Assembly: GCA_035560815.1 (NCBI GenBank)
Contig: DATMYR010000088.1
Span: 1 to 64,000 of the forward strand
From: UBA5314 sp035560815
Lineage (GTDB): Bacteria; Bacillota; Syntrophomonadia; Syntrophomonadales; Syntrophomonadaceae
Direction: 5' to 3'
Length of the DNA: 64,000 bases
Position numbers and translations under genes: made by a program. Each line of letters opens with the position of its first letter. The stretch's first letter is position 1. The notes beneath the pieces were generated by a model. That model made no database searches, was not told where the DNA came from, and saw only the letters and a program-made list of their open reading frames with translations. Positions 63,002 through 64,000 of the stretch are shown piece after piece.

Positions 63002-63124
63002 ATGTCGGATAAAAAGGATCAAAGGGATGCTTTGGAGCGGGTTAAATTCGAAGTATCCCAGGAAATGGGGATCAGCAAAAAGAAAGAAAGCCAAGAAAAT
63101 AAGAAAGAAATTAAAAACTCATGA
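63002..63124 (+). CDS. Half-length SASP-like small protein
   Basis: This 40-residue, highly charged protein was found by reading the gap. Residues 8-24 (R-D-A-L-E-R-V-K-F-E-V-S-Q-E-M-G-I) match the first DNA-binding helix of alpha/beta SASP proteins, including the Glu-rich site that Gpr cleaves. The second conserved half (G-x-I-G-G-x-M-V) is missing and a Lys/Glu tail replaces it. GGTGGTGAG lies upstream of the ATG. A full SASP gene follows after 71 bases. Confidence 0.6.
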   Translation: MSDKKDQRDALERVKFEVSQEMGISKKKESQENKKEIKNS

Positions 63125-63195
63125 AAATACTTCTAGCATATTCATTCTGGCAGGGGAGACAATATGACTACACTAATAAAAGGAGGTGAGTTTAA

Positions 63196-63399
63196 ATGGC
63201 AAGAAGTAATAAACTGTTGGTTCCCCAAGCTCGTGCTGCAATGGACCAGTTCAAGACTGAAGCTGCTTCCGAAGTTGGAGTTAGCCTGAAGCAGGGCTAC
63301 AATGGCGACCTCACTTCTCAGCAGGCTGGCAGCATCGGTGGACAGATGGTCAAGAAGATGATCTATGCCTACCAGCAAGGCAAAGCCACCATGAAATAA
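63196..63399 (+). CDS. Alpha/beta-type small acid-soluble spore protein
   Basis: The 67-residue DNA-coating spore protein has both conserved halves: ARAAMDQFKTEAASEVGV and GDLTSQQAGSIGGQMVKKMI. It protects spore DNA and is degraded at germination by Gpr, whose gene is convergent just downstream. AAAGGAGGTGAG is a strong ribosome site. It shows that the organism can sporulate. Confidence 0.94.
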   Translation: MARSNKLLVPQARAAMDQFKTEAASEVGVSLKQGYNGDLTSQQAGSIGGQMVKKMIYAYQQGKATMK

Positions 63400-63432
63400 T
63401 CTCGGCAAAATAAAATAAGACACTAAAACAAG

Positions 63433-63461
63433 CAAGCGGATTTACTACATCCGCTTGTTTT
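63433..63461. terminator. Bidirectional terminator between SASP and gpr
   Basis: CAAGCGGAT-TTACTAC-ATCCGCTTG with T run on + and TGTTTTAG on the minus strand. Confidence 0.8.
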
Positions 63462-63474
63462 CATTAATTTATAT

Positions 63475-64000
63475 TTACGTGGCATAGAGCTGCAGCTGCT
63501 CCTGAGATATATTGGGAAACAGGGCCGTAGCTACACCCATCGATATAATCCGAGAAGTGTTTTCGATGATATCATCGATTTCTTTGGGGGTTACTGCCAG
63601 ACTTCCGCCAAAATAGGAAAGAGTATCACGGATTGCATCGTTGGATTGACCGTCATTGTAAGATGCCCCGCTGTTTTGACAGAATTTACGAACCGCCTGG
63701 CTGGCAATGACAGCAGCATTAACAATCGTGGGGCAGCCAATAGCAATAACCGGAATGCCCAGTTCTTCCTGCATTAGAGCATGACGAACATTTCCTACTC
63801 CGGCTCCCGGTTGGATCCCGGTATTTGCCATTTGAATAGAGCTTCCAATACGGTCAACATTTTGAGCAGCCAGAGCATCCACTACCACCAGCAGAGCTGG
63901 CTGAACTTTTTCTACAATCCCCTTTATAACCTCAAAAGTTTCCAGCCCAGTTATGCCCAGAACTCCAGGCGCAATCCCACAGGTAGAGCGCATACCTTCG
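63475..64000 (-). CDS. gpr: Germination protease Gpr, 5' part beyond the window
   Basis: The C-terminal 175 residues of the protease that cuts SASPs at germination. GMRSTCGIAPGVLGITGLET, VVDALAAQNVDRIG and IQPGAGVGN are family signatures. The frame is open to the window edge, so the N-terminal portion (including the proenzyme peptide) lies outside. It is convergent with the SASP gene. Confidence 0.9.
   Translation of the reverse strand, partial: EGMRSTCGIAPGVLGITGLETFEVIKGIVEKVQPALLVVVDALAAQNVDRIGSSIQMANTGIQPGAGVGNVRHALMQEELGIPVIAIGCPTIVNAAVIASQAVRKFCQNSGASYNDGQSNDAIRDTLSYFGGSLAVTPKEIDDIIENTSRIISMGVATALFPNISQEQLQLYAT

Noticed and set aside
1..64000. tRNA or rRNA genes, CRISPR arrays, prophage or transposase genes
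   Set aside because: I looked through the intergenic stretches by eye and saw none; a tRNA scan would be the decisive test.

Overview
The window looks like a chromosome segment of an anaerobic, spore-forming, butyrate-oxidising member of the Clostridia, most plausibly a Syntrophomonas relative (Syntrophomonadaceae). The grounds are gene content: a complete beta-oxidation set for C4 acyl-CoAs, EtfBA next to a membrane FeS oxidoreductase, a family I CoA-transferase, rubrerythrin, small acid-soluble spore proteins with the Gpr germination protease, and siroheme-based heme synthesis. No rRNA is present, so the assignment is inference. Both strands are used but about nine tenths of the genes lie on +. 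I found no tRNA, CRISPR array, prophage or transposase gene.

Layout. 1-4.2 kb: gene end, small membrane protein, CapA-like protein and a CBS-PAS sigma-54 activator. 4.2-11.6 kb: two activator-type palindromes and a -24/-12 promoter, two tiny Com-like zinc ribbons, then thiolase, 3-hydroxybutyryl-CoA dehydrogenase, crotonase, butyryl-CoA dehydrogenase and CoA-transferase A/B. 11.7-18.7 kb: an enoate reductase, rnhB, FliK-like and FlhB-like proteins, YraN, YlbF and gdhA. 18.8-23.2 kb: PpiC lipoprotein, fur and sufCB with two perfect Fur boxes, and a LysR regulator. 23.2-25.5 kb: polyamine genes (pyruvoyl arginine decarboxylase, speE, speB), with speD 8 kb away. 25.7-33.4 kb: mostly minus strand (rubrerythrin, an orphan, trpS, two paralogous membrane proteins with phosphatase-like heads). 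34.4-39.3 kb: quinone-type genes (degenerate prenyl synthase, UbiA, UbiX, prenyl synthase) and tatC/tatA. 39.4-48.3 kb: the tetrapyrrole cluster from glutamyl-tRNA to decarboxylated siroheme. 48.4-55 kb: cheR, etfBA, membrane FeS oxidoreductase and a second acyl-CoA dehydrogenase. 55-64 kb: coaD, gamma carbonic anhydrase, hslO, rpmB, asp23, dak2, recG, SASP genes and gpr.

How it fits together. Butyryl-CoA is oxidised to acetyl-CoA by the 5.4-11.6 kb genes. Electrons from acyl-CoA dehydrogenase would pass through EtfBA to the membrane FeS oxidoreductase and then to a membrane quinone, whose biosynthetic genes are also here. The two arms lie 40 kb apart but share a (G/A)TTGC-N6-GCAAC palindrome upstream, which suggests common control by the CBS-PAS activator.

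The intergenic DNA carries an unusual load of dispersed repeats. Five copies of a 106-108 bp element have ends GGGGACACACCTTCCCC and GCGGTAAGGAATGTCCCC. They are joined by a second palindromic module and by other GGGGAC-type palindromes, with no transposase in the window.
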